Source: Allorhodopirellula heiligendammensis (GTDB lineage Bacteria; Planctomycetota; Planctomycetia; Pirellulales; Pirellulaceae). Taken from it: a DNA stretch of 64,000 nt. Positions 18,791 through 27,034 of the stretch are shown here, piece after piece. The stretch covers positions 456,837 to 520,836 of the forward strand of contig NZ_SJPU01000002.1 in the NCBI RefSeq assembly GCF_007860105.1, given 5' to 3'. How positions within the stretch are numbered: position 1 is the first letter of the stretch; the number at the start of each line of letters is the position of its first letter. The notes beneath the pieces were generated by a model that was given only the letters and a program-made list of their open reading frames with translations, searched no databases and had not been told where the DNA came from. The position numbers and the translations under genes were made by a program.

Positions 18791-18963
18791 GTAGCAGCGT
18801 CTCTCCGAGACGCTGACCGACATGAGAAAAGTAGCAGCGTCTCTCCGAGACGCTGAGAAACATCATTGAAGTAGCAGCGTCTCTCCGAGACGCTGAGGAA
18901 CATGAGACAGCAACGCCTTTCAGAATACCGTATTTCCGAGTCTCGGAGAGACTCGGCTACTCA
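18791..18963. repeat. REP cluster left of the RAYT gene (three direct, one inverted)
   Basis: GTAGCAGCGTCTCTCCGAGA plus CGCTGA occurs at 18791-18816, 18831-18856 and 18871-18896, an exact 40-base period. An inverted element, read on the minus strand as GTAGCCGAGTCTCTCCGAGA plus CTCGG, lies at 18936-18963. Each has the GTAG tetranucleotide before a palindrome, the hallmark of REP elements recognised by RAYT enzymes. The unit 18871-18963 (93 bases) matches the unit 19642-19734. Confidence 0.92.
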
Positions 18964-19628
18964 ACTTGCAAGGGCTTGTGAAAGTGCAGGAAATCGCCTT
19001 CGCTTAGCCCGGCTTGCGATGGGTTGTCCGCAATATATTTCTTGAAGTGTGAAAACTGAGCTTCGCTTCGAATCAGATGATCAAACTGATCGACTTGCCA
19101 GAACTCGCCCCTGCGCCCCTCCATTCGGTGAACGGTCCGACCAGTAAATCGCTTCCATGCTTCGCACTGGGTTAACATCGCGTCTTGACTTTGAAAAGCA
19201 GCAATGAAGTGAAGATGGTTGGGCATCACAGCGACGTCGGTTAGAAAGTAGCGATCCTCATCAAAGTGACGCAAACTATTGAGTACGATTTCGGCATGCT
19301 GAGGTTCTCGCAACGGGCAGCGACCCCAACCTTGATCTAGAAATTTATCGCGGATCATGAACAGTTTCCATTGCATCTGGCTGCGCGTTTTCAGGTCGAG
19401 TTTCGATAGGTACTCAGACCAAGTCTCGTCGCAAGCAATCGTGTGTGATTTCAGTAGTGAAGCGACTTCACGATCGATTCGATCGTAGACTTCACCGGGC
19501 AGCGCATCATGGAGACGCCACGTGATGAAGCATAACGTTCCTGCCTGCATCCAATGTGGCAACGCCCGCTCTTCAAACACACAAAAATCTTCGTCTCTAT
19601 CAAAGAACCGAAGGTCGTCCTGGTTCAT
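18957..19628 (-). CDS. REP-associated tyrosine transposase (RAYT)
   Basis: Y1 single-strand transposase-like protein of 223 residues (IS200/IS605-related) that acts on REP elements. The HUH motif is MPNHLH (His138, His140) and the candidate catalytic tyrosine is Tyr198 in KKYIADNP. The N-terminal GTLCFITWRLHDALP and the C-terminal GEFWQVDQFDHLIRS also fit RAYT proteins. It is bracketed by matching 93-base REP pairs in direct orientation, and its TAG stop lies inside the GTAG of the left inverted REP. All catalytic residues are present, so it may be active. Domesticated single-copy RAYTs rarely move themselves; that point is family knowledge. Confidence 0.92.
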   Translation of the reverse strand: MNQDDLRFFDRDEDFCVFEERALPHWMQAGTLCFITWRLHDALPGEVYDRIDREVASLLKSHTIACDETWSEYLSKLDLKTRSQMQWKLFMIRDKFLDQGWGRCPLREPQHAEIVLNSLRHFDEDRYFLTDVAVMPNHLHFIAAFQSQDAMLTQCEAWKRFTGRTVHRMEGRRGEFWQVDQFDHLIRSEAQFSHFKKYIADNPSQAGLSEGDFLHFHKPLQVE

Positions 19629-19641
19629 GGGAGCAACCTGA

Positions 19642-19734
19642 GTAGCAGCGTCTCTCCGAGACGCTGAGGAAAAAATGAAAGCAACCGCTTTCAGTCTATC
19701 CTATTTCCGAGTCTCGGAGAGACTCGGCTACTCA
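19642..19734. repeat. REP pair (93 bp) right of the RAYT gene
   Basis: A direct REP (19642-19667, GTAGCAGCGTCTCTCCGAGA plus CGCTGA) and an inverted REP (19707-19734) enclose a spacer that also resembles the left spacer (AACGCCTTTCAG/AACCGCTTTCAG, then TATTTCC). The order, spacing and total length are the same as at 18871-18963. The inverted REP overlaps the stop codon of the next gene. Confidence 0.92.
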
Positions 19735-20351
19735 CGCACAATCTCGACCAACTCGATGGCGGGTTGGTCGTTGCAGCGGATGAGTGCCGTCCGGCCGAAG
19801 ACAATCTCGTTGGGAGCGGTTTTCAAGAATGACGCCAGTGCTCTACCGGGAGTAATTTTCCATAACCGATCTAACTCGACTGAGCGCAGCACGTTGTGGT
19901 TGATCAAAGCTCGTCCGAGTGGAATGCCTTCGCTAGCGATTTCCATCCACACATCGTGGCCGATTGTGGATGGATCCAGTCGCACCAGACCATACTGGAC
20001 GATCTTGCCAGTGCCCTGGGTTACGAGCGTGATCTCACGCGAGTAGGAAACCGTCTGTTCAGCGATCGAGCGGCGTCCCTCACGCTGCAGTGCTGGATCA
20101 TCCTGCCAGACCGCCGTACCGTCAGGCATGCGGTTGCAACTCCGGTGCACGACCACGTTAACCTGTTCTTCATGAAACGCCTCAACCGTCACCGTCATGT
20201 GACTATTATGATCGAGCAGTTGATCAAAAGGCGGTGGGCAAGCGGTGACTTGCTCAAACTTTGCGAGTGTATCGGAGTCTGGATAGAACTGCGAAATGAG
20301 CGAATCAATATCGATGTGGCGACGCAGCGGCGAGTCGGATGGAGAGGGCAT
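19728..20351 (-). CDS. DUF98 chorismate-lyase-like protein
   Basis: Protein of 207 residues resembling the DUF98 branch of chorismate pyruvate-lyases, which release 4-hydroxybenzoate and pyruvate from chorismate. Seen are a DHNSHMTVTVEAFH strand, YSREITLVTQGTGKIVQYGLVRLD, and EIASEGIPLGRALINHNVLR, the pattern of the fold with its Arg and Glu active-site positions. ATG 20351 is chosen; the frame stays open to 20447 but that part is proline-rich and unconserved in appearance. It is the last gene of the minus-strand run with a polyprenyl synthase and a terpene cyclase, which suggests a prenylated aromatic product (inference). Its TAG stop sits in a REP. Confidence 0.65.
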   Translation of the reverse strand: MPSPSDSPLRRHIDIDSLISQFYPDSDTLAKFEQVTACPPPFDQLLDHNSHMTVTVEAFHEEQVNVVVHRSCNRMPDGTAVWQDDPALQREGRRSIAEQTVSYSREITLVTQGTGKIVQYGLVRLDPSTIGHDVWMEIASEGIPLGRALINHNVLRSVELDRLWKITPGRALASFLKTAPNEIVFGRTALIRCNDQPAIELVEIVRE

Positions 20352-20468
20352 GAAGCGGTCCGGGAGGGGTGGGCAACTGGTGGGCTGGCGGTCGCTACCA
20401 TCGCCAGGCAGCGGATTCCACATTCGAGCGAAGGGTGGTGACACCAAACGGGGTATTCGTTAGTGAGC

Positions 20469-20491
20469 AGCCAAGTCTCTCCGAGACTCGG
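20469..20491. repeat. Degenerate REP-like palindrome
   Basis: AGCCAAGTCTCTCCGAGACT followed by CGG shares the TCTCTCCGAGA core of the RAYT-flanking REPs but lacks a perfect GTAG head (GTGAGCAGCC precedes it). It lies in the 207-base gap between the DUF98 and polyprenyl synthase genes. Confidence 0.65.
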
Positions 20492-20558
20492 ACCTGTGAC
20501 TCTCCAAAAGGTTGGGCACGTGCCTAGGACAGACTCGCCGACGCATTCGACAACTCGG

Positions 20559-22529
20559 CTAGGCGACCGGCATTGCTGCGGACAACGTGACCGTCGCGGG
20601 CGTCGGCATTTCGGGACGCTCGAGCACCGTGTCGACGAGGAAGTACAAGAGCCTGCGAAGTGGTTCGCTCTCCAGCTCGTCGGCAACTTGCTCGGCGCGC
20701 GCTTGATGTTTGTCGACCAATTGCAGCGACAGATCAAATACCCCCGCCTTGCGATACAACCTCTCCGCAGTCTGCAATCGCTCACGCACGGTCATCTCAC
20801 AGTCATCACTGGCGAGCCCCAGCAGAGTTTCCTGGTCATCATCGTCCAAGTGTTGCAGCGCCAACGCCCATAGGAGTGTCGGCCGCCCAGCGATCACGTC
20901 GGCACCCGCGGTGAGTTTATTCGAATCATCTCCGATCCAATCATTGAGATCGTTAATGATCTGAAAAGCGACCCCGAGATTACGAGAAAACCGACGAATT
21001 GGCTCGACGAGTTCCGCAGCGTCACCAGCGATCCGCACGCCGCTGTAGAGCGCCGCTTCGAAGGCTGGTGATGTTTTCAAAGCATAAATTTTCAGAGCAT
21101 CGATGGGCTGCAAACGCCGATCCTTCGCGTCTCGCCACAACAGTTCGGCGCCCTGGCCTTCGGATAAGCGGACGTGGGCAGCGGCCAGTGAATCGAGCAG
21201 GTCCACCCGGGTTGCTGCATCGACTTGATCCCCGACCATGTCACGGCTGAGCAAGCGATATCCCAGACCGATCAAATAGTCACCGACGTTAATCGCTGAG
21301 GCAATGCCGAATCGATGATGAACAGCGGGCTGCCCATACCGATAGGAGTCGTCATCCTCAATGTCATCATGCACGAGGCTCGCCTTATGGAACGTCTCAA
21401 TACTCAGGGCCGCACGCCGGACAGCATCCGGGAATCCAGCAGCATTGGTTTCCCCGTCACTGGAGGTCGCGTCGCCGCCCATCGCAGCGTCATAGGCCGC
21501 GAGGGTAATGAATGGACGCGAGTGTTTGCCTCCGCGGGCGAGGAAGTCGTAGGCGATTGCCTCCGTTGCGGCGATCGGATCCACCCCCGCTAGCCGATCG
21601 GACGTGATCGCCTCGGCGGCATAGTCCGGGACTTCGCCTTGGAGACGCTGGACGGCTCCGTCGACACCGGCAGCCTGCGAGATAGCCGCTTGATGGGTGG
21701 CACTATTCTCGCCCGCCGCCGGATCGGCTAGCCCAATCCCACGCATCGGTGGAGCGAGCCGGTGCAGCGTATCACGGCCAAACAGATTTCCAGCTGAACG
21801 CATCAAATGCACGTAGCTCCGAGTCTTGGCAGCTGCGGGGACATACGGTGTGCGGATCATTTCCTCCACCCACGGCTCATCCACTTTTGTGTTGCGACAA
21901 TCACTCGAGAGCAGCGGCACGGCCATGCATGGAATGCCCGCCAGCAAGACTTTGTCGATCGCTTTCTCGAGCACGTTCAAACAAGCGACACCGACAACCG
22001 CATCGACATAACCGCCCACGATAATCTTCATCACGACCGGGGAGCCCTCTGCGACGAGCACACGGTATCCCATGTCTTCTGCGACACTTCGGAAATCCGC
22101 GATGCTGCAGGCTCCGCATTGCTTGCAGTTCATACCAAACTGATCGTAGTCTGCGGGACAGCCCTCAGCGTGCTTGAGGCAGTGTGGCAGCAGAAACAGC
22201 CTTCGCTCCGGGGGCACCGACGACAACTGGTGTCGCCAAAAAGCACTGCTGATGTTCACCATCGTCCAGCCCAGAAGCCCCTCCGGCAAATCCGCTTCGG
22301 TGAGCATCTGGCGTGCGACCTGTTCCATCTCATCCTTGGTTAACGGATGATCGCGGTCGAGCCGATCGGCAACCTCGCGGCAGCGATCCCGCAGACTCTC
22401 ACGCATCGCGAGCGTATCGGGAACGTCCTTCAGGTTACTCGTATTGCGGCGTTGACGACGCGACGGTTCGCCGCCAGACGGATCGTGTCGCTTCGTTTCG
22501 CTTCGAGTGGTGGGATGTCCAGTCGACAA
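20559..22529 (-). CDS. Fusion of DUF116 domain and polyprenyl synthase
   Basis: Two-domain protein of about 656 residues. The N-terminal part (about 77-240) is a DUF116 domain with clustered cysteines: LPHCLKHAEGCPADY, then NCKQCGACS (Cys117, 124, 135, 138, 141), a probable metal or Fe-S site. The C-terminal part (about 310-650) is an all-trans polyprenyl synthase: GGKHSRPF, first Asp-rich motif DDIEDD (388-393), and second motif NDLND (526-530), where the first Asp is Asn. It should condense isopentenyl diphosphate with an allylic diphosphate. TTG 22529 is proposed as start (AGGG eight bases before, 11 bases after the cyclase stop); ATG 22406 is the alternative. Product chain length cannot be read. 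Confidence 0.85.
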   Translation of the reverse strand: MSTGHPTTRSETKRHDPSGGEPSRRQRRNTSNLKDVPDTLAMRESLRDRCREVADRLDRDHPLTKDEMEQVARQMLTEADLPEGLLGWTMVNISSAFWRHQLSSVPPERRLFLLPHCLKHAEGCPADYDQFGMNCKQCGACSIADFRSVAEDMGYRVLVAEGSPVVMKIIVGGYVDAVVGVACLNVLEKAIDKVLLAGIPCMAVPLLSSDCRNTKVDEPWVEEMIRTPYVPAAAKTRSYVHLMRSAGNLFGRDTLHRLAPPMRGIGLADPAAGENSATHQAAISQAAGVDGAVQRLQGEVPDYAAEAITSDRLAGVDPIAATEAIAYDFLARGGKHSRPFITLAAYDAAMGGDATSSDGETNAAGFPDAVRRAALSIETFHKASLVHDDIEDDDSYRYGQPAVHHRFGIASAINVGDYLIGLGYRLLSRDMVGDQVDAATRVDLLDSLAAAHVRLSEGQGAELLWRDAKDRRLQPIDALKIYALKTSPAFEAALYSGVRIAGDAAELVEPIRRFSRNLGVAFQIINDLNDWIGDDSNKLTAGADVIAGRPTLLWALALQHLDDDDQETLLGLASDDCEMTVRERLQTAERLYRKAGVFDLSLQLVDKHQARAEQVADELESEPLRRLLYFLVDTVLERPEMPTPATVTLSAAMPVA

Positions 22530-22539
22530 AATGATTACC

Positions 22540-24543
22540 CTAAGGAGTGTCGTCGTGTTCGGCACCGCAAATAAAAGGCAACGTGGCAACGCGACCAAGC
22601 GCAGCGGTGGTGAAAATCAGGGGGTACAGGCGTTCGTGATACCACAATTTGGCAAAGTAAAAACCGATTGGCCAAGCAACGTGGTGACGCCCAGCGGCAA
22701 CCGCTCCAACCAGCCAATCAGAGCCCGCCAGTATAGCGTCTCGGGTCGCTGCGGTCAGGGAAGGGGTTTTCGGCGAGAATTCCGGGTTTTTGGCGGACTC
22801 CTGCACGGACATGTAACCCCACAGACTGGCTAAAGCCTCGACTGCCAAGGCAGTTTCTTCCATCGTACTGGTGATGACATCCCCGCTCGACGTTGCCGGC
22901 GGAGAATCGCCAGACGCGAAATAGCCTGCGACGGAGGAACCACCACCCCACCCCCCATCTGCATTCTGACTATGGAGGAGGTACTGCACGCCGCGAACAA
23001 TCGCATCACTGCCCAAGTCGTCAGAAGCGTCCACGAGCACCTTGGCGGTGCCATAAATCGGATTATCTTCTGCAGGCCGATCTTGGTTGCCAAACCACAG
23101 CGGCAACCAGGACCCATCGGATTGCTGAGCGGAGCGTAGAAACCGGATTCCTCGCTGGACAGACGCTTCGCTCTGAGCACATGTCGGCATCAACGCGAAT
23201 GCACGGATCGCATGGGCGGTCAAGTCGGTACTGCTACGGTCAAACGGCAACTTGCCCCAGCCCCGACAAAACGTTGGCCAACCGCCGTCGCGGTTCTGCA
23301 ATCCAAGCAGCCACTTTTTGCCAGCCGCACAGGCTGCATCGATTTGAGCGGTTTGCTGCGGGTCGACGAAATCTCGCAGCTTTGAAAGCGCAATGATCGC
23401 ACCGGGCGTATCATCAGCATCGGGAACCGCCCCTGACAGATCCGTCCACCCCCAGCCCCCTGGGTCGGCACCCGTGAATGGATGCCGCTGGCGGTGCTGG
23501 CAAGACAACAGCCAACCCACCAGCAACTCGCTGGACCACTCCCGCTTGTCAGTGGGATCATTTGCCAGCGCTGCGACCGACAAAGACGTAACCCAGGTCG
23601 CTAAATTCGTATCAATTGGCCAACTGCCTGCTTCATCAACCGATTCCTCCAGAAACCGTAGACCGCTTGCGATAACGCGGTCACGGTTCGCGTTGGGCAG
23701 CGGCGAAGTGCTCAGCGTATCGACCAACGACATCACGACGAATGCGGTCAAGGGCGTCGCCTCGAGATACCCACCACTGCCCGGTTGCATTTTCTCAAGC
23801 ACCTTGAGCGCAGGATTCATCGCTGATCGACGCACCCAAGACCATGGCGGCAGGCAACTCGAACGACAGAATTTGGCTTGCCCAATCGCAACCAGTGCCG
23901 GGACCGCGTAACTGACCACCGGCATTCCCAGAAAACGATACATCGACTGGGGAAAAACCGCCGCTTCAAAGGGCAATGCTGCCACCTCGGACCACGGCAC
24001 CAGACCCGCGATTGCCAAATTATTCAAGATCGGGACGACGAACGTCTTGTCACTGCCATATCGCTCACGCAGCGCCGGGATCCCGCCGGCGGTATCCAAA
24101 TAGGCTTGCAATGCAGCCTGCGACGCAGCGAACTGTGAACCCTGATGTTCATTGCTGAGACAACGTGCCGCGAGCGTGCGCGCCGCCAGTACGAGATAAC
24201 TGGTTGCGATGTTGGAATGGCTTAGATCGGTATCACCAAAACCACCATCCGCATTCTGTTGAGTATCCAGCCAATCACAGCCGCGTCGAATCAACTCAAG
24301 ATATCTGGCATGGTCGACCGACGGCTTCCCCCGTCGAGAGTCACGCCTGTCTGCTCGCACCGGCGGAGCGTTCCGGCTACGAAGATACGCCGCACTCAGT
24401 GCGCTGATAGCAGTCGCGGTGCTCAGCGCCGACGCGGACAATCGCCCGGTCCAATGATTGGAGTCTCCCCGGTCGGCGATCAACTCGCGGCGCAGTTGAT
24501 CGAGTGATTCTCGAACGCGACTGTGGATTTCGGTGGTGTCCAA
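22540..24543 (-). CDS. Squalene-hopene-cyclase-like class II terpene cyclase
   Basis: Cyclase of the squalene-hopene type, 667 residues. It has the class II catalytic acid motif DADDT (375-379) set in PGGWGWTDLSGAVPDADDTP, which matches the SHC arrangement (PGGW...DxDDTA), and several QW-type repeats: QNADGGFGDTDLSHSN, QNRDGGWPTFCRGWG, DGSWLPLWFGNQ followed by NPIYGTAKVL, and QNADGGWGGG. The C-terminal GFYFAKLWYHERLYPLIF also resembles SHC. It protonates a polyprene to start ring closure; whether squalene or another prenyl chain is used is unknown. The start is TTG 24543, directly after the stop of the upstream gene, so translation is likely coupled. Confidence 0.85.
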   Translation of the reverse strand: MDTTEIHSRVRESLDQLRRELIADRGDSNHWTGRLSASALSTATAISALSAAYLRSRNAPPVRADRRDSRRGKPSVDHARYLELIRRGCDWLDTQQNADGGFGDTDLSHSNIATSYLVLAARTLAARCLSNEHQGSQFAASQAALQAYLDTAGGIPALRERYGSDKTFVVPILNNLAIAGLVPWSEVAALPFEAAVFPQSMYRFLGMPVVSYAVPALVAIGQAKFCRSSCLPPWSWVRRSAMNPALKVLEKMQPGSGGYLEATPLTAFVVMSLVDTLSTSPLPNANRDRVIASGLRFLEESVDEAGSWPIDTNLATWVTSLSVAALANDPTDKREWSSELLVGWLLSCQHRQRHPFTGADPGGWGWTDLSGAVPDADDTPGAIIALSKLRDFVDPQQTAQIDAACAAGKKWLLGLQNRDGGWPTFCRGWGKLPFDRSSTDLTAHAIRAFALMPTCAQSEASVQRGIRFLRSAQQSDGSWLPLWFGNQDRPAEDNPIYGTAKVLVDASDDLGSDAIVRGVQYLLHSQNADGGWGGGSSVAGYFASGDSPPATSSGDVITSTMEETALAVEALASLWGYMSVQESAKNPEFSPKTPSLTAATRDAILAGSDWLVGAVAAGRHHVAWPIGFYFAKLWYHERLYPLIFTTAALGRVATLPFICGAEHDDTP

Positions 24544-25884
24544 TTACGATAACTCGTTATCGGGTAGTTCCAAACGTCCGCGGGCCTCGTCGGCCCATGG
24601 GCTGCCTGGGGCGAGTTCGAGGAAACGCTGCCAATGCCGTTCGGCTTCGATCGGTCGATCGAGCTGATCGAGCAGGCGCGCTAGATTGTAATGCACATCG
24701 GCATAGTCATCGTGCAGCGCCAAGGTACCTCGATAAGCCGCCACGGCCAACTCGAGCTGGTTGGTCTCGGCGAGCACCCCCGCCAAGCTCGAGCGAGCTT
24801 CGACGAAATCCGGATCCACTTCCAGTGCGGCATAGTATCGCTCCCGGGCGGCAATGACTTCACCCATCCGGTATAGCAATTCCCCGATCTGGAAATGCCA
24901 GTCAGCTCGACTGCCGTCTCGAGCCAGCAATGCGTGGTAGCAATCGACGGCGTACGCGAGATCCCCATCGTCTTCGGCCGCGTATGCGGACATCAACAGC
25001 TCGTCATCACGCTCAGCGTCGATGTCCAAGTCGTCGACTGGCGGAAAGGCGAGCGAACGCTCCGCTGCCGGTCCCGGAAAACGAATTGAAACGGTAGGGT
25101 CTGGATCGCTGTGCGGCGAGTCCAACTCGGCGGCAGCTTGGCCGAGATGGTCAAAGTCAAAACGGAGCTGCCCGCCCGGTTCAATCAGTCCCTCTCCCTG
25201 ACGCAACAAAACGTGCTTGCCTTCGACCAGAATGGATAGCTGGTCCAAAGGCCGGCGAAGATCAGGAACGATCTCGATCAGTTGCAGCAACCGTCGCTCG
25301 ATCGCTTCAGGACTGGCACCGGAGGCCACCCAAGCCGCTAAACGCCGCGCCGTCGCGACCTCTTGGAAATCGAAATAAGGCAATCGATGCAACGTGCGTA
25401 CGGGCTTGATCAGCCCACGGCGATGCCAGCGTCGGATCACGCGGACCGAAACACCGAGCAACTGGGCCAGCATGGCGGGCGTGTGCAGTTTACGAACAGA
25501 GTGTTCGCTATCAACTAATCCCAGCCGCTGCCATAGATCGGTCTCATGTAGAATGAGCGATTGGCTCGGTAAACCGCGCCGCCGCGTCGCCTCCTCGATC
25601 AATTCCGCTTCGGCCAGCGGTGATTCCTCGGCGCCGATCACGATCCAGTCCACCGCGGCAGAATCCGATTCGACCACGACGGCCCCATAGGACCTCAACA
25701 AATTGGTCGCTTCCCGCCGATTCATCCCACCCAGCCGACCAACGATCGTGATTCGCCGGCCGCGGATGGCCGCCTCACCGCCAAGTTCATCCGGTGGCGC
25801 TACGTCAGCCTCGCCAGCGAACGCAACATCGTCCGCCTCGTCGAGCTCATCAATGTCGAGGTCAATATCATCCATGGCGGTCAT
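24544..25884 (-). CDS. BRCT - MerR-type HTH - TPR protein
   Basis: Protein of 446 residues with three parts. Residues about 35-115 form a BRCT domain of the DNA-ligase type (GRRITIVGRLGGMNRREATN, then SYGAVVVE and VDWIVIG). Residues about 135-205 form a MerR-like winged HTH (HTPAMLAQLLGVSVRVIRRW, then HRRGLIKPV). From about 290 to the end are TPR units (CYHALLARDGSRADWHFQIG, YYAALEVDPDFVEARSSLAG and following). An acidic N-terminus precedes them. ATG 25884 has GAGGA nine bases upstream; ATG 25875 is also possible. It is the first gene of the minus-strand cyclase operon and may regulate it; that role is inference. Confidence 0.8.
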   Translation of the reverse strand: MTAMDDIDLDIDELDEADDVAFAGEADVAPPDELGGEAAIRGRRITIVGRLGGMNRREATNLLRSYGAVVVESDSAAVDWIVIGAEESPLAEAELIEEATRRRGLPSQSLILHETDLWQRLGLVDSEHSVRKLHTPAMLAQLLGVSVRVIRRWHRRGLIKPVRTLHRLPYFDFQEVATARRLAAWVASGASPEAIERRLLQLIEIVPDLRRPLDQLSILVEGKHVLLRQGEGLIEPGGQLRFDFDHLGQAAAELDSPHSDPDPTVSIRFPGPAAERSLAFPPVDDLDIDAERDDELLMSAYAAEDDGDLAYAVDCYHALLARDGSRADWHFQIGELLYRMGEVIAARERYYAALEVDPDFVEARSSLAGVLAETNQLELAVAAYRGTLALHDDYADVHYNLARLLDQLDRPIEAERHWQRFLELAPGSPWADEARGRLELPDNELS

Positions 25885-25979
25885 GTTAACAAATCCTCGA
25901 GCTTCTGGGCGGACCGGAGCAGGCGAGTCTCTCGGGACGGTAGGCACCGGGCAACGCCGCGAGCTCGGCAGCAGAACTC

Positions 25980-26912
25980 TCACATCGTCGACGACAGGTC
26001 GCGGATCAGATCGACCAGGGACTGGAGGGCGTTTGTCAGTTGGCGGCCCTTGCGGAACGCAGCCACAACATTGACTTGGCCGATCTCATTGGCGAGCGAG
26101 CGAGTCTTGACGTGACGCGTCAGTTGCCCCCCGGCACGACTGGCGATGACACCAATCCCCAGTCCCGCGCGAACACAGGCAATCGTGACGGCACTGTTAT
26201 CCGTCTCGGCGACAATGTTGGTGGGTTGGGCGATCCCCAGCCGAAAGTGAGCCTGTTCAAATTGCTTGCGGCCGATCGTCTGGGCGCTGCCGACAATCAA
26301 TGGCTCATCACTGAGGTCCTGCAAAGTTAATCGTTGCTGGCGGATTAAACGATGCCGAGGCGGAAGGGCGGCCAAGTATTCCAGCGGGTACAGAGATTGG
26401 TAGTCGATACCATCTGCAATCAGATTTTGTGGCGGTTCAATGAGCAACGCTAAATCAGCATGCCCTTCGAGGATCAGTCGCTGCGCGGTCGCGTTGTCGG
26501 CCGTCCGCAATCGCATTTTGGCGTCTGGAAACTTCTTTTGAAACCGAAATAGTGGCGCGCCGAGTTCTTCCATCATCATCCGCGATCCGGTCACCAGGCG
26601 CAGATGAGGGGTGGATTGCTCCACCTGCTCGGCCAAGCGGTCAAACGTCGACGCGACACTGGCTAGAAGTGGGCGCAGCATCTCGTAGAGCGCATTGCCG
26701 CTTGGCGTTGGCACAATGTTCCGTCCCGAACGGCTAAATAACTTGGTTTGGTAGATCTTTTCGAGCGTCTTGACCTGCTCCCATAAGGTCGGCCCGGCCA
26801 GACCGAGTGTTTCCGCCGCTCCCGCATATCCGCCACACTCGTAGACATGGCAAAACGTGCTGATCTGCTGCATCGTCAGCGAATCGGTGCGAAGATGTTC
26901 GAAGTCGGACAT
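25980..26912 (-). CDS. LysR-family transcriptional regulator
   Basis: LysR-type regulator of 310 residues, DNA-binding and probably ligand-responsive. The N-terminal winged HTH is clear (MQQISTFCHVYECGGYAGAA, then ETLGLAGPTLWEQVKTLE), and the C-terminal periplasmic-binding-protein-like domain begins at about residue 95 (LRLVTGSRMMMEELG). It is divergent from the MFS/acid-sugar operon that starts at 27035 and is therefore its likely regulator. A symmetrical LysR-type box lies just before its ATG. The 95 bases between it and the BRCT-MerR-TPR gene hold no gene. Confidence 0.92.
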   Translation of the reverse strand: MSDFEHLRTDSLTMQQISTFCHVYECGGYAGAAETLGLAGPTLWEQVKTLEKIYQTKLFSRSGRNIVPTPSGNALYEMLRPLLASVASTFDRLAEQVEQSTPHLRLVTGSRMMMEELGAPLFRFQKKFPDAKMRLRTADNATAQRLILEGHADLALLIEPPQNLIADGIDYQSLYPLEYLAALPPRHRLIRQQRLTLQDLSDEPLIVGSAQTIGRKQFEQAHFRLGIAQPTNIVAETDNSAVTIACVRAGLGIGVIASRAGGQLTRHVKTRSLANEIGQVNVVAAFRKGRQLTNALQSLVDLIRDLSSTM

Positions 26913-26914
26913 TG

Positions 26915-26937
26915 TTCATTAGCAATTTTTGAATGAA
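26915..26937. promoter_or_regulatory. LysR-type operator (TTCATT-N11-AATGAA)
   Basis: A perfect dyad, TTCATT (26915-26920) and AATGAA (26932-26937) with 11 bases between, fits the LysR T-N11-A box. It sits between the divergent lysR and MFS genes, three bases from the lysR ATG. A TATACA hexamer at 26948-26953 could be the -10 of the rightward operon. Confidence 0.65.
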
Positions 26938-27034
26938 AGAACGAAATTATACAATGGAACCGACGATTTGTCGCTGCTAAGGTTGCTGGATCGATTCATC
27001 ACGTCGAATCCCCTTGCCCCACGAGCCCGCCCGG

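Noticed and set aside
18791-18896. Regular 40-base repeat period resembling a small CRISPR array
   Set aside because: Spacers are only 14 bases and partly alike, repeats are palindromic REPs with GTAG heads, no cas gene is present, and a RAYT gene adjoins.
24547-24562. CGATAAC-TC-GTTATCG palindrome
   Set aside because: It lies inside the last codons of the BRCT-MerR-TPR gene, directly before the cyclase start; it could be chance, and no second copy was seen.
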